A stretch of DNA of 64,000 bases from Bubalus kerabau (GCF_029407905.1 NC_073641.1:13933001-13997000); one strand, 5' to 3'. Shown: positions 32,511 through 45,158, numbered from the stretch's first letter. The notes: a model not told the origin generated them from the letters alone. Numbers and translations: made by a program.

Positions 32511-33754
32511 AATGAAATTCAGCCTGACACTCAGTAAGTAGCTTTCTTAGTAAGTTACTTACTTAGTTGGCTCTCAAGTTTCCATTCCTGGAAATAGAAA
32601 TGGCAGAACTAGCTTAGAGTCACATTACTTCTTTCAGGCAAGTTGGCTTCACTCCCTGCAGGCCTGGCCTCTGATAAGAGTATCTAGAATTTTAAAAGTT
32701 CAAGGAGCTAAGGATATTCTCCAGTGAAAGTCCCTTGGGAACAGAAACGGGGCCCTTCAAATCTTGGCCTTTTCTGCCTTTCCTTCCCCCTCCAACCTAA
32801 GAATCACCAGAGGAAGTCTAAACATCACAAAGCAAGATTACTGGGAAATCTTTTGCAAATTCACTTCTCTGTATATTTCTAAACAGTACTGCTTTAATTG
32901 ATTCAAGTTTGCCCGATTGGATTCTAATTTCAAGAGAACTCCCCAAACAATTCACCACGGAATAAAACATTGGAATTATGGTAAGTATAATTAAAATGCC
33001 CTTGCATTCTAATATTGTCTCTTCCTCCATTGCTCCCGCCCACAGTGGGTTTTCTGTACCAACAAAGAAACAGCTGTATGATCAGCCGGAGTCCATCTGT
33101 GTGCTTCCATCTGCGGCTTCTTTTGCACTTGTACCAAGTGGATCTGGAAAAGCAGAATGCGTTCCATTCTTGATTCTACTGTTTTCCATTATTTCATGTG
33201 TACAAAAAATAAGAGCAAAAGAGTTTTGGGGCCCTCTCTTAAACTGGTACTTCCAAGAAGTTCAAGGGTAGTTAATAATACTTCTTCTGATTTATACCAT
33301 TATCAAGAATGCAGAATCAGTTAAGGATAGGTGAATCCCTAACAGAAGGAGGCCAGTCCCTATCACTTTACTTGGGAATGAACTGTAATGTTCAGGCTAA
33401 TGGCAGTGCTATGATGGTGACCCATTCAACATAGAAAGAAACAGAATTTGAACAAAGGAAAATGATGAGGCACCTAGTCCTTCAGAAGTTGTCAAACTTC
33501 TCCATTCCCAATACTTCCTTCCTTCTCCACCATCAAACTCCCATCATAAAATTCATGAAGCAGGCTCATGTTGAACTTGTCATCTCAGCAGACTTGAAAG
33601 CCTGGGGAATAGGAAATGTCCTGGAAGTTGTAGTGTTCTAACTCTGGACAATCGCTTTCATCAGCTTTCTAAAACTTTGTTCTCTGCAGCAGATTTTTAG
33701 GCCATTGTCACCATAGGCTCCATCTATTTTTAACATGCATGTAAGGAATGACCC
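32511..33754. other. Unassigned sequence
   Basis: No supported gene. A 97-codon frame at 32978-33271 has no familiar domain. Around 33030-33130 the sequence is less AT-rich than its surroundings. Confidence 0.4.
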
Positions 33755-34000
33755 AGAAATCTCTTATCCTTCATCTCAAGTGTCACCTCTTCAAAAGGTC
33801 TTCCCCAATCTCTCCAGAAAGAGTTAAGTGCTCATTGTATTTGTCTCTTATTGTTTGTATCAGTTCATAGGTATCTATGATTACAATGCTATAATTTTTA
33901 CTTACTTGTCTAAATTCTTCACTGATTCTAAGTTTCCTATTTTTGCTTGTATCTCTAAACTCTAAAATATGAATAAATGAGTGAATGAATAAGATTTGTT
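33755..34000 (+). mobile_element. L2 LINE 3' end
   Basis: Shows the late L2 order: caagtgtcacctcttcaaaa, ggtcttccccaatctctcca, then tctaaactctaaaatatgaa and the terminal aataaatgagtgaatgaata. Divergent. Confidence 0.65.
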
Positions 34001-35159
34001 TTTTTATTTTTATTAATTTCTTAATGGTACAGCAAAATATATCAGCCAAGTAAAAACTGTGAAGTGCAGGAGGATTGTCCAGAATATTCTATATAACCCA
34101 TGGGCAAGAAAAAGTTTCTTTGAAGAAATCAACCATAAACTCAAATTCCCAGTTTAGCTCCTCATGTCTACCTTCTATCCAATCATATTTTTGCATTTTA
34201 AATATAAAGAATGAGAAATCAGCTCTAATTATGTAACTGTGACAGCTTACTTTATCTTGCCAAACTTTAATTTCCCAAACTAAGGCTTGCAGGGCTGGTG
34301 TGAGCTAATGCACAGTGCACAGAACAGCACTGATTATAGTGTCTGCCAGACAGTGAATGGTGAACACTCAACTCTCATTCTTATGAATATTAGGAGCTTA
34401 ATACACATCTTGATTTTCCTCTATTCTCCCTCTATCTGTGCTGTTACAAAGCTGTTAGCCATAAATAAACGATCAAAAGACAGGAAATGAGAGGGAAAAT
34501 GTGAAATAAAAACAGCCTAAAACCCAGAAAAATCCATCTTTGAAGAGTAATGCTATATTTCATTTATATCAGATCCACATGCAATCTAGCTTAAGGAATT
34601 TTCACTACTCACATGTCATGTCTTCTTTGATAACTAATGGTTTGACATATCTTTTGGCTCAAAAGACTTAGCACGCTATAGCGCAGGGAATGTGTTTACT
34701 GGGGACAGCTGCCACAAAAGAGGCTCTGCAGATGAACTTTATTTAACAAGCTGATTTCAGACATCAACAATCAAGAGAGAGAGAGAGACTAAAGCACTGG
34801 TTTCATAACTACAGTATTCTAGTTAAAATTAATAGACAAAAGATTGTAATATATCAAAGCGTAGCTACATTCAAACCTGCTTTTCTATCAGTGACTCCAA
34901 AAGGTCTTTTTTTTTGCCCTACTATAAAAAAGTAAACTGAATATCAATTAAAGATCAAATTTGGGGCATGAAAAACAAAATAAAACAAAGTAAATTCCTA
35001 AGATTTTCATCATGTGCACCACGATCTCTCACTTTCCACCCAAGTAAGCACGAGTAATCACATATTGGGGTCCTGAGAGATGTCAGATTTTCTGCTTTTC
35101 ATGGGGGATTCTTAGTTAAATAAAAACAGTCCTTGTTTTCAAGAAACTTATGTTCTAGC
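34001..35159. other. Unassigned sequence with short (GA)n
   Basis: A short (GA)n run lies at about 34774-34788. No gene or named repeat recognised. Confidence 0.4.
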
Positions 35160-35900
35160 AGATAAGACCGGCTAATAAATTAAAATTGTTATACTCGGCA
35201 TAAGTACTATTGTAACAATAAGAACGTGGCACTTGTACGGGGAAGTCTTCCTGAAAGAAGTGGTATATGCTAAATTTTACAGTATAATCAAGACATATTA
35301 GTCACAGAAGGAGGAGATGGGTAACCAAGGGGAGGACCCACATGTGCTAAGGTGTGAAGACCAACAGTATAACTTGTTCAGTGAGCTACAAATAGATCAC
35401 CATGGTGCAAATGGGGTAAAACAGAGGCCATAGACAGGAGTCAAGGATGGAAAAATAGCTTAAGATCTCCAGGAGACTTGTGTGTTAGGGCTTAATTTTT
35501 TCCATCAAAGCTATGTAAGTTGGAAAGTGATGTAACCAGATTTGCATTGCAGATCACTTTAACTGAATTATAGAGAATGGACCATATACAGAGATACAGC
35601 AAACTTTATCACCCATAGGAAATACATAGCAAATAGTACACTTAAACACAGAAAGAGAACTAAAGAACAGTTTCACAAAGCAAAACAGAGTTGCACTGCA
35701 TGTGATGCACTGGTATTTTCTGTTCTGTTTCATTGTTTAAAATCCTGGTCTCAGCCTTCAGTTGACTTCATAACTCTAACGGGATGTGACCTATGGTTTG
35801 AAAAACCCTTGATAAGAAAAAACAGACTGGAGTCAGGAAGGTCAGATAGGAGGTTATTATAGTAATTCAAGCAAAAAAAAGAGATGTGGACCTCAGCTAA
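35160..35900. repeat. Possible ancient interspersed repeat, family not named
   Basis: Text such as gatgtaaccagatttgcatt, gcagatcactttaactgaat and gaggttattatagtaattca recalls a common old mammalian repeat I cannot name with confidence. Between them, about 35735-35815 (gtttaaaatcctggtctcag to tggtttgaaaaacccttg) resembles the end of a hAT-type element. Confidence 0.3.
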
Positions 35901-36009
35901 GACAACATAATGAAAAGGATCTGATAGCTTTTGCCTTATTATTAAAGCTCCATTTATTTTCGTTTCTATAACCTAGCAAAGTAAACTTGGCAGTATTAGT
36001 GCACTTATG

Positions 36010-36185
36010 AGATAATCATCAACTGAGTGCCTACGTCACACTGTGCAAAGCGCTTTACACATATATTAACTCTAATTCTGACTGTAACACTGCAGAATAG
36101 ATATTTTCTCTATTTTACAGATAGGAACACCAAAAGCCCAAGGAAATCAAGTAGATTTGACAAAGTCATGTATTTGAAATCAGCA
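36010..36185 (-). mobile_element. MIR SINE
   Basis: Antisense MIR landmarks in order: actgagtgcctacgtcacac, gcaaagcgctttacacatat, attttacagataggaacacc and caaagtcatgtatttg. Confidence 0.7.
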
Positions 36186-36494
36186 GATAGGTGCACAGCC
36201 AATCTATTTAGTGCTAGCTACTTTGTATTAACTACTGTAGTAGTTATGTAGCAGTAATGTAGTACTTTGATGATTATTTAGCTTATTTCCAGCTTTTTGC
36301 TGTTATTAACAATGTTATCGTAGACATTTTGGGGTCTATGTACCAGAGTTCCTTAAGAGAAAAATTCTTGGATTATAAGCTAGAGTTTTCTTATATTTTA
36401 TCCTTATTAACGATGCATCTATCAATTACACTCTACTGAGTCTTTTGGCACATGCAGTAGCTGGATTTTTCTATAGGCCTTTTATACATCTATG

Positions 36495-36692
36495 TGAGTG
36501 AAAGTTGTTCAGTCGTGTTTGACTCTTTGCGACCCCATGGACTATACAGTCCATGGTATTCTCCAGGCCAGAATACTGGATTGGGTAGCCTTTCCCTTCT
36601 CCAGGGGATCTTCCCAACCCAGGGATGGAACCCAGATCTCCTGCATTGCAGGCAGATTCTTTACCAGATGAGCCACAGGGGAAGCCCTTCTG
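36495..36692 (-). mobile_element. Bov-tA SINE with target duplication
   Basis: The minus strand starts with the tRNA head (ggctcatctggtaaagaatc), passes the B-box region (gggttccatccctgg) and body, and ends in the BovB-like tail. An 8-bp repeat, catctatg, lies at 36487-36494 and 36693-36700. Confidence 0.92.
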
Positions 36693-36710
36693 CATCTATG
36701 GAAGTGATCA

Positions 36711-36822
36711 TATGATTTTGTGTTGTAGTTCTATTAGTATTATAGGTCTTTAATGTTTTCTATTAGTATGATTTTATATTGTAGTTCTATTATTATTGTG
36801 AACCTTTAATGTTTTCTGTTAC
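36711..36822 (+). repeat. Two-copy tandem repeat, 56-bp unit
   Basis: Unit 1 (36711-36766) and unit 2 (36767-36822) share tatgatttt, gtagttctatta and ctttaatgttttct in register, with several substitutions. Confidence 0.8.
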
Positions 36823-36873
36823 TATGATAGATTTTTAACGTTTTCTCTGACATTAAATACTCCTGCATTATTA

Positions 36874-39544
36874 GAATCAGTTCAATTTAGTCACTCAGTC
36901 GTGTTCGACTCTTTGCAACCCCATGGACTGCAGCACGCCAGGCCTCCCTGTCCATGACCAACTCCCAGAGTCTACCCAAACTCATGTCCATTGACTCGGT
37001 GATGCCATTCAACCATCTCATCCTCTGTCGTCCCCTTCTCCACCTGCCCTCAATCCTTCCCAGCATCAGGGTCTTTTCAAATGAGTCAGCTCTCCACATC
37101 AGGTGGCCAAAATATTGGAATTTCAGCTGCAACATCAGTCCTTCCAATGAACACACAGGACTGATCTCCTTTGGGATGGACTGGTTGGATCTCCTTGCAG
37201 TCCAAGGGACTCTCAAGAGTCTTCTCCAACACCACAGTTCAAAAGCATCAATTCTTTTGTGCCCAGCTTTCTTTATAGTCCAACTCTCACATCCATACAT
37301 GACCACTGGAAAAACCATAGCCTTGACTAGATGGACCTTTGCTGGCAAAGTAATATCTCTGCTTTTAAATATGCTGTCTAGGTTGATCATAACTTTCCTT
37401 CCAAGGAGTAAGCGTCTTTTAATTTCATGGCTGCAGTCACTATCTGTAGTGATTTTGAAGCTGCAAAATAAAAAATAAAGTCAGCCACTGTTTCCACTGT
37501 TTCCCCATGTATTTGCCATGAAGTGATGGGACCAGATGCCATGATCTTAGTTTTCTGAATGTTGAGCTTTAAACCAACTTTTTCACTCTCCTCTTTCACT
37601 TTCATCAAGAGGCTCTTTAGTTCTTCTTCACTTTCTGCCATAAGGTTGGTGTCATCTGCATATCTGAGGTTGATATTTCTCTCACCAATCTTGAGTCCAG
37701 CTTGTGGTTCCTCCAACCCAGCATTTCTCATGATGTACTCTGCATATAAGTTAAATAAACAGGCTGACAATATACAGCCTTGATGTACTCCTTTTCCTAT
37801 TTGGAACCAGTCTGTTGTTCCATGTCCAGTTCTAACTGTTGCTTCCTTACCTGCATACAGATTTCTCAAGAGGCAGGTCAGGCGGTCTGGTATTCCCATC
37901 TCTTTCAGAATTTTCCACAGTTTATTGTGATCCAGTCAAAGGCTTTGGCATAGTCAATAAAGCAGAAATAGATGTTTTTCTGGAACTCTCTTGCTTTTTC
38001 CATGATCCAGAGGATGTTGGCAATTTGATCTCTGGTTCCTCTGCCTTTTCTAAAGCCAGCTTGAACATCTACAAGTTCATAGTTCACGTATTGCTGAAGC
38101 CTGGCTTGGAGAATTTTGAGCATTACTTTACTAGCGTGTGAGATGAGTGTAGTTGTGTGGTAGTTTGAGCATTCATTGGCATTGCCTTTCTTTGGGATTA
38201 GAATGAAAGCTGACCTCTTCCAGTCCTGCGGCCACTGATGAGTTTTCCAAATTTGCTGACATATTCTGTGCCGCACTTTCACAGCATCATCTTTTAGGAT
38301 TTGAAATAGCTTAGCTGGAATTCCATCACCTCCACTGGCTTTGTTTGTAGTGATGCTTCCTAAGGTCCACTTGACTTCACATTCCAGGATGCCTGGCTCT
38401 AGGTAGGTGATCACACCATCATCATCATCTGGGTTGTGAAGATCTTTTTTTTTACAGTTCTTTTGTGTATTCTTGCCACCTCTTCTTAATATCTTCTGCC
38501 TCTGTTAAATCCATACCATTTCTGTCCTTTTTGAGCCCATCTTTGCATGAAATGTTCCCTTGGTATCTCTAATTTTCTTGACGAGATCTCTCATGTTTCC
38601 CATTCTGTTGTTTTCCTCTATTTCTGTGCACTGATCGCTGAGGAAGGCTTTCTTATCTCTCCTTGTTATTCTTTGGAACTCTGCATTCAAATGGGTATAC
38701 CTTTCCTTTTCTCCTTTGCTTTTGGCTTCTCTTATTTTCACAGCTATTTGTAAGGCCTCTTCAGACAGCCACTTTGCTTTTTTGCATTTCTTTTCCATGG
38801 GGATGGTCTTGCTCCCTGTCTCCTGTACAATGTCACGAACCTCATTCCATAGTTCATCAGGCACTCCATCGATCAGATCTAGTCCCTTAAATCTATTTCT
38901 CACTTCCACTCTATAATCATAGGGATTGATTTACGTCATACCTGAATGGTCTATTGGGTTTCCCTACTTTCTTCATTTTAAGCCTGAATTTGGCAATAAG
39001 GAGTTCATGATCTGAGCCACAGTCAGCTCCCAGTCTTGTTTTTGCAGACTGTATAGAGTTTCTCCATCTTTGGCTGCAAAGAATATAATTGATCTGATTT
39101 CAGTGTTGACCATCTGGTGATGTCCACGTGTAGAGTCTTCTCTTGTGTTGTTGGAAGAGGGTGTTTGCTATGACCAGTGCATTCTCTTGGCAAAACTCTA
39201 TTAGCCTTTGCCCTGTTGCATTCTGTACTCCAAGGCCAAATTTGCCTGTTACTCCAGGTGTTTCTTGACTTCCTACTTTTGCATTCCAGTCCCCTATAAT
39301 GAAAAGGACATCTTTTTTGGGTGTTAGTTCTACAAGGTCTTGTAGGTCTTCATAGAATCGTTCAACTTCAGCTTCTTCAGCGTTACTGGTTGGGGCATAG
39401 ACTTGGATCACTGTGTTATTGAATGGTTTGCCTTGGAAGCGAACAGAGATCATTCTGTCATTTTTGAGATTGCATCCAAGTACTGCATTTTGGACTCTTT
39501 TGTTGACTATGATGGCTACTCCATTTCTTCTAAGGGATTCTTTT
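36874..39544 (-). mobile_element. BovB LINE, longest copy (2.67 kb)
   Basis: On the minus strand it runs from within the endonuclease domain (39544) through the reverse transcriptase to the 3' tail (36874). A candidate 7-bp target duplication, attatta, occurs at 36867-36873 and 39545-39551. It interrupts the old antisense LINE. BovB is the RTE-type LINE known for its patchy spread across squamates and ruminants. Confidence 0.9.
36887..39540 (-). pseudogene. BovB endonuclease/reverse transcriptase ORF, fragmented
   Basis: Pieces in order on the minus strand: an AP endonuclease part (39540-39100) with VIQVYAPTS and IGDWNAKVG; a linker (38909-38505); the RT N-terminal half (38414-37905) with PIPKKGNANECSNY-like and FIDYAKAFD; the RT catalytic part (37899-37387) with the YADD box intact but GVRQG changed to GVHQG; and the C-terminal region (37390-36887) with [19 protein letters not shown]. 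At least four frame breaks or stops separate them, and the N-terminal endonuclease residues are missing. Inactive. Confidence 0.9.
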
Positions 39545-41342
39545 ATTATTAAAATAAACCCCACTTATTCATACTTTTAAAAATGTATCAATGGAGTCTG
39601 TTTTTTATTGATACACTAATTTTTTAATTTATATAGGATGTCTGTATCAATATTCATAAGTAAGATTAGTCCATCATTTCTGATGCAGTCTTGGGTTAGC
39701 TATGGGAATTTAATGCCTTTTTCATAAAAATAAACTTGAATTCTTCTCTTCTTTTTTTACACTCTGGAATAATTTAAGTGGCATTATAATCATGTCATTA
39801 TTAAAAAGTTGAATTCTCCCTTGAAACTATTGGGAGATTATGTTCTTTCATAGGGGTAGCTTTAGGTATGTTTCCTATTTTTTTGATGGTAATCTGTCTG
39901 TAGAAATTGCCTCTCCTGTTATTTTGGTAACTTTTGTTTAATTATCTACTTAGTTTTGACTTTCAAATATTTGCATAGAGTTCCAAAGTGTTTCCAAAGT
40001 GTCTTACAATTATTTAAAAATTTTCTCTTTTTATGATTATTTATTTTGTCCTCTTTAATTGTTTATAATACGCTTTCTCTCCTTCTTTCTTGATCAGATT
40101 ACCTAGTGGCTTTCTGTTTTGCTTTGTTTTTTGAAGCTTTCGGTTTTATAGTATTTCTATTTGCTATATATAGCATTTTATTTATAGCATTTCTGTTTCC
40201 TAACTTGTTCATTTATGCTTTTAATTAATTCCTTTCTTGGATTATTTTATTTTGTGATTTAACTTTTAACATTTTGGATGGAATTTTTTTAACTCCATTA
40301 ACTCCAAAAAATGGAGTTTTTGTTTTCCATTTTTCTTAGTCTTATGAATGTAGGATTTAATGGCATAAGTTTCCAGGTGTTAGAATGTTTTGTGCATTTT
40401 TAGGTCTTTACAGTTTCTAGTTTTATTCCATTATGGTAAGAAATTACTCCTGTAATATATCAAATATTTGAAATGTATGGATTTTTCTATATTAGGGTTA
40501 ATTTTTGTGAATGTTCCTCACACACTAGAAAAAATATATACATATGATTAGACAGCAATATATAATCTTTAATTACATAGAAAGATATATGCATATACTG
40601 ATGATGTTATTTAGGTTTCCATATGAATGACTAGTTAGCAAACTATAGTCTGACCTAACCTGCTTTTGTGAATAATATTTTCTTGGATAAGAACCCCACC
40701 TATTTATTTATGCATTATCTCTGACTGTTTTATACTTCAACATAAGAGTTGAGTACCTGCAACAGGAACAGTATGAACCAGAAAATCTAAAGTATATATT
40801 ATCTTGCCTTTTCCAAAAATCATTTGCTGGCTTTATTCTAGATCATCATTAAGTTTTAGTCTAATTCATCCATTTTGCATTTTTGAAGTATATTAAATTT
40901 TTCAAATATTATTAAACTTCCAACTATTTTCTGAACTCCCAGAGAATGAAAGATACATCTGTGACTATATAAATAATTTGTATATTTTCACTGCAAATTT
41001 TAGCCTTTAAATATATAAATATCTCTCTTTTATTATTTTCTGGTTTAAATTCTACCTTGTAAGACATCAATAATTTAACCAGTGCTTTATTTGTATGTGC
41101 TTGATATATTTTTGAGAATTATTTTATTTTCAACCATTCTCAATTTCTTTCCTTTGGATATGTATAATCTATAACAAAGCATTGGATGTTACTTTGTTTG
41201 CCAATCAGAAAAAGAATTTATAATTCTATTAACTTTTTATTTTGTGATATGATCAATATTTTCATTTCAACTCTGTCATTTGTTTTATGTTATATAATAC
41301 ACCTAGCAACCTCCCTTTTCTGGTTATTTCCTATTTGGCCCC

Positions 41343-41505
41343 CCTGTGCAGGAGACACAGTGGGAGAAGATCCCCTGGAAGAGGGCATGGCAATTCACTC
41401 TAGTATTCTTGCCTGGAAAATCCCATGGACAGAGGGGCCTGGTGGTTTTACAGTCTATAGGGTGGCAAAGAATCAGATGTGATTGAAGTGACTTAGCACA
41501 CATGT
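41343..41505 (+). mobile_element. Bov-tA fragment, 5'-truncated
   Basis: Starts in the head-body junction (tgcaggagacac, agatcccctggaagagggca) and continues with attcttgcctggaaaatccc and a diverged tail (caaagaatcagatgtgattg). Confidence 0.8.
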
Positions 41506-42639
41506 ACACATAGGGATATTATAAGATAATAACTTCTTTTTCTTGCCTCTATCTCAGCATCTGGCTTGAAATAATATTAATTAACTCCTAATAGTAACCA
41601 TAAATTACTTAGTAAGCTTTTTATACTTTTATGTGATTTATTTTCCTTGTATTTGAATAATAACAGTATATCATAATTTTCAGACTATGTAGTCATTGAA
41701 CACCATACTTCCTGTTACATAACTACCATTTGGTATTAGTTCTATATGTAAATATATCTTTAGTATTCATCACCATCAAGTTTACCAATTTTATTTCATT
41801 CTTTATTGTTGCCTGAAGCTAATTCTCTAGTACATTCCTCAGGAAAAAATATATTCCATGAATTATTGCATATTCATAACAGTTTGCATGCAACTTTTAT
41901 ATCAGAAAGTCACTTTGACTGGAGAGAAAATTATTGGTCATATTTCCCTTATTCAGTATTTTAACATGTTCTTCCATTATCTTCTGGCAAGAAAGTATTA
42001 CCATCAAGCAGTTTGATGACATCAGATTTTCTTTTTTTGATAAAGAAAAGGTCATTCTTGGTCTTTTTTCTTAGTTTTCAATTTCTTTTTCTTTACAGTC
42101 TGGTAATTGTACTAGGATGTGATTTGCTGCTCTATGCATGTTTTAAATGACACAATTCTATGCCAAATTCTAACAGATACATGGTTCGCTCAGTGTGCTG
42201 TTTTTCTTTTTAATTTCAAAAACATTTTCTTGAGCTATGCTTTTTATTAGTTTTCCATTGTTTTGGTTTTCTTGTTCGGAGATTCCTAATTATATATATG
42301 TTGGACCTTTTTGTTTATCTTCATCTTTCACTTTTTCTTAAATTATTTTCTCTTCATGAATTTTTTTTCTTTTTGCTTACTATTTATCTTCAGGTATTAT
42401 TGGTTTTACTCACTTATTCTCATGTATGTTCAAGTTTAGTCTTCGATTCTCAAATTTTTCTTTTTCTTTGATTACTAATTCTTTCCTGACTTCTATTATT
42501 TCTAAGTTCTAACTTATTTTGAAATGTTAGGTTATGAGGTTATATTTTTAATTTGCTCTGTAGGCATGTCTTTTTGGCTTTAGATTTTTCTGTAGGGACA
42601 TTATTATGCTCTGTATTATCTCTTTTTTATAATTACTTT

Positions 42640-42856
42640 TGTTGTTATTGTTGTTTAGTCACTAAGTCATGTTCAACTCTTTTATGACCCCATGGACCAT
42701 AACCCAGTATATTTCTTGCCCATGGAGTTTCCCAGGCAAGAATACTGGAGTGGGTTGCCCTTTCCTTCTCCAGGGGATCTTACTGATCCAGATATCCAAC
42801 CCACGTTTCCTGCATTGGCAGGCAGATTCTTTACCACTGAGCCATGAGGAAGCTTT
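42640..42856 (-). mobile_element. Bov-tA SINE
   Basis: The minus strand has the tRNA head (ggctcagtggtaaagaatct), body (gggcaacccactccagtatt) and tail, and ends in a (caa)n-like tail read as gttgttattgttg on plus. Directly followed by a BovB 3' end. Confidence 0.88.
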
Positions 42857-43370
42857 TAAAAGCTATGACAAACGTAGACAGCATATTCAAAAGCAGAGAC
42901 ATTACTTTGCCAACAAAGGTCCATCTAGTCAAAGCTATGGTTTTTCCAATAGTCACGTATGGATGTGCGAGTTGGACTATAAAGAAAGCTGAGTGCCAAA
43001 GAATTGATGCTTTTGAACTGTGGTATTGGAGAAGACTCTTCAGAGTCCCTTGGACTGCAATCAATCCTAAAGGAAATCAGTCCTGAACATTCATTGGAAG
43101 GACTGATGCTGAAGCTGAAGCTCCAATGTTTTGGCCATCTGATGCAAAGAACTGACTCAATGGAAAAGATCCTGATGCTGGGAAAGATTAAAGGCAGGAA
43201 GAGAAGGGGATGACAGTGGATGAGATGGTTGGATGGCATCACCAACTCAATGGATATGAGTTTGAGTAAGCTCTGGGAGTTAGTGATGGACAGGGAAGCC
43301 TGGAATGTTGCAATCCATAGGATTGCAAAGAGTTGGACATGACTGAGCAACTGAACTGAATTGAAACAGG
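42857..43370 (+). mobile_element. BovB 3' end (0.5 kb)
   Basis: The frame at 42844-43086 carries [20 protein letters not shown] and GCASWTIKKAE, the BovB C-terminal region. A small deletion and a frame change follow near 43060, and the (gaact) tail is at 43350-43365. The left edge abuts the preceding Bov-tA without spacer. Confidence 0.9.
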
Positions 43371-44327
43371 GACGTGCTGTAATTACAGTGAATCAAAATT
43401 ATTTTCCTTAACTTACAGGAAGAATGGATGGATCATAATAGTTTTTCTAGCATCTTATCTAGAACTCTTAATGAATTGTTAGAAGACATAGCGTCTTGCT
43501 TTCTTACAATCTTTTGACATTGTTCCCCTTCATTTTTATATAAACCTTCTCTTTCTGGTCCTACTATCATTGTTTTGCCTAATTTATGTTATCTTTTTAT
43601 CAGTTTCTCATAGATCTGTTTCAGTTTCGAGAGTTAATATTGCTGCTCTGGCCTTTTCAGAGGCCAGATCTTACCGGCATGATTAGAACCCTGCTTTTTG
43701 TTTGTAATTTAGAAACTAAATCCTATTTCCTTTGAGGTAAAGGAAGTAAAAATAAAGTAAAATAATTAAGAAAAGATAGAGGATGAAGAGGATTAAATCT
43801 TCAGATTTAGAAAAGTTACAGATAACTAGCAGGATAAAACATATTAGAAAGAAAAGTAATATAAAGTAGAAAAAATAATACTTAAGATAAAGGATAAAAA
43901 CACAATATATTCAAAACACAAAACTAGAAAGGAGGAAAGGATTACAACAGAAGGTAATAAAAGCAAGTCATGTTAAATTTAAAAGAGGAAAAAGAAAAAT
44001 TACATGGCAATAGGGCTCTAAAGTAATGGAAATAAAACAAAGGATAAAAAGAAATTAAAAATTAGAGCAGCAAGTAAACTAAAGTAGAAAGTTTAAACTA
44101 AAGTAGAAATAGTATGCAGAAATCTTTATCATAGCAAAGACACTTAAAGCATTACTAGTTTATGAGCAATAAAACAGACGACAGACTTAATACATAACAA
44201 ACAGAACAAAGAAAGTAAAAGAAAAGAAAGAAGGCTGACACTCATTGGAGACTGGCTTCCTGCAGCAGGGGATCTCACAGCAGAACCTGGAGATGGACCG
44301 CCTTTAGGAGCTCTTTTTAACTCTTGC
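43371..44327. repeat. Purine/A-rich tract (about 43730-44215) in unassigned sequence
   Basis: The plus strand is strongly A and G rich for about 480 bases, with repeated aaagtaga and aaaggataaa-like words. It has no coding potential. It could be a degraded LINE part, but I cannot assign it. Confidence 0.55.
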
Positions 44328-44339
44328 CAGTCTACTGAT

Positions 44340-44608
44340 GGAGAAGGCAATGGCACCCCACTCCAGTACTCTTGCCTGGAAAATCCCATGGATGGAGGAG
44401 CCTGATAGGCTGTAGTCCAGGGGGTGGCTAAGAGTCAGACACGACTGAACGACTTCACTTTGACTTTTCAATTTCATGCATTGGAGAAGGAAATGGCAAC
44501 CCACTCCAGTGTTCTTGCCTGGAGAATCCCAGGGACAGGGGAGCCTGGTGGGCTGCCGTCTATGGGGTCGCACAGAGTTGGACACGACTGAAGCGACTTA
44601 GCAGCAGC
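44340..44608 (+). mobile_element. BOV-A2 SINE with target duplication
   Basis: Two BovA units (gaaggcaatggcaccccact; gaaggaaatggcaacccact) with the usual linker and a (cag)n tail. An 11-bp repeat, agtctactgat, lies at 44329-44339 and 44609-44619. Confidence 0.95.
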
Positions 44609-44940
44609 AGTCTACTGATACAGACGGTGCTTTAAACAGTCATTAAAGGAAACTATGTTCTTTCTAGAAAAAGAGTAACCCGCCTTCTATGGCTTCAGCT
44701 GAATCTAATAAAGTGATAGAAGTCCTTGATATTGTGATACTCATCCTCATTTCCCCTGCCCTCCGTTACAGAGTATAAGTCTCAATCCACACACTGAGAT
44801 AAGTGGGAAATTATAGCTTTATTGTCTATAACTCAAATGAATTTCTATTTTGTTCCCATTATGTCAGATGACAGAAGGTAATTTCCATCGGTATGCTGTG
44901 CAGTTTTCCCTCTCTCATCTTTAGCAGTAAGTTCTAGAGG

Positions 44941-45158
44941 CTCTCTTGGTGGCTCAGCAACAAAGAATCTGCCCACAATGCAGGAGACTTAGATAGACAC
45001 GGGTTCAGTCCCTGGGTCGGGAAGATCCTCTGGAGGAGGAAATGGCAACCTACTCCAGTATTCTTGCCTGGGAAATCCCATGGACAGAGAAGCCTGGTGG
45101 GCTACAGTTCAAGGGGTCACAAGGAGTCAGATGCGACCGAGTATGCAGGCATACATAC
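44941..45158 (+). mobile_element. Bov-tA SINE with target duplication
   Basis: Complete layout: tRNA head (tggtggctcagcaacaaaga) with a recognisable Pol III B box (ggttcagtccc, 45002-45012), body and tail. An 8-bp repeat, tctagagg, lies at 44933-44940 and 45159-45166. The degraded A box makes transcription doubtful. Confidence 0.93.

Larger units (their letters stand above)
36255..42640 (-). mobile_element. Old antisense L1-type LINE, heavily interrupted
   Basis: Discontinuous pieces (about 36255-36486, 36701-36866, 39552-41342 and 41506-42640) read as decayed L1-lineage sequence in antisense: ctgttattaacaatgttatc, tagtccatcatttctgatgc, a tccattatggtaagaaatta region, and the T-rich ttcttccattatcttctggc stretch. 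The last piece could instead be HAL1. Younger elements account for the gaps. Confidence 0.55.

Noticed and set aside
32978..33271. 97-codon frame considered as a coding exon
   Set aside because: No homology recognised, no supported splice sites, no partner exons nearby.
36887..39564. Series of minus-strand open frames suggesting a multi-exon gene
   Set aside because: All motifs are BovB endonuclease and reverse transcriptase, colinear with the LINE. The breaks are frameshifts and stops, not introns.
44941..45030. tRNA-like head with a B box, considered as a tRNA gene
   Set aside because: It is the head of a Bov-tA SINE with target duplications. A full tRNA cloverleaf is not preserved.
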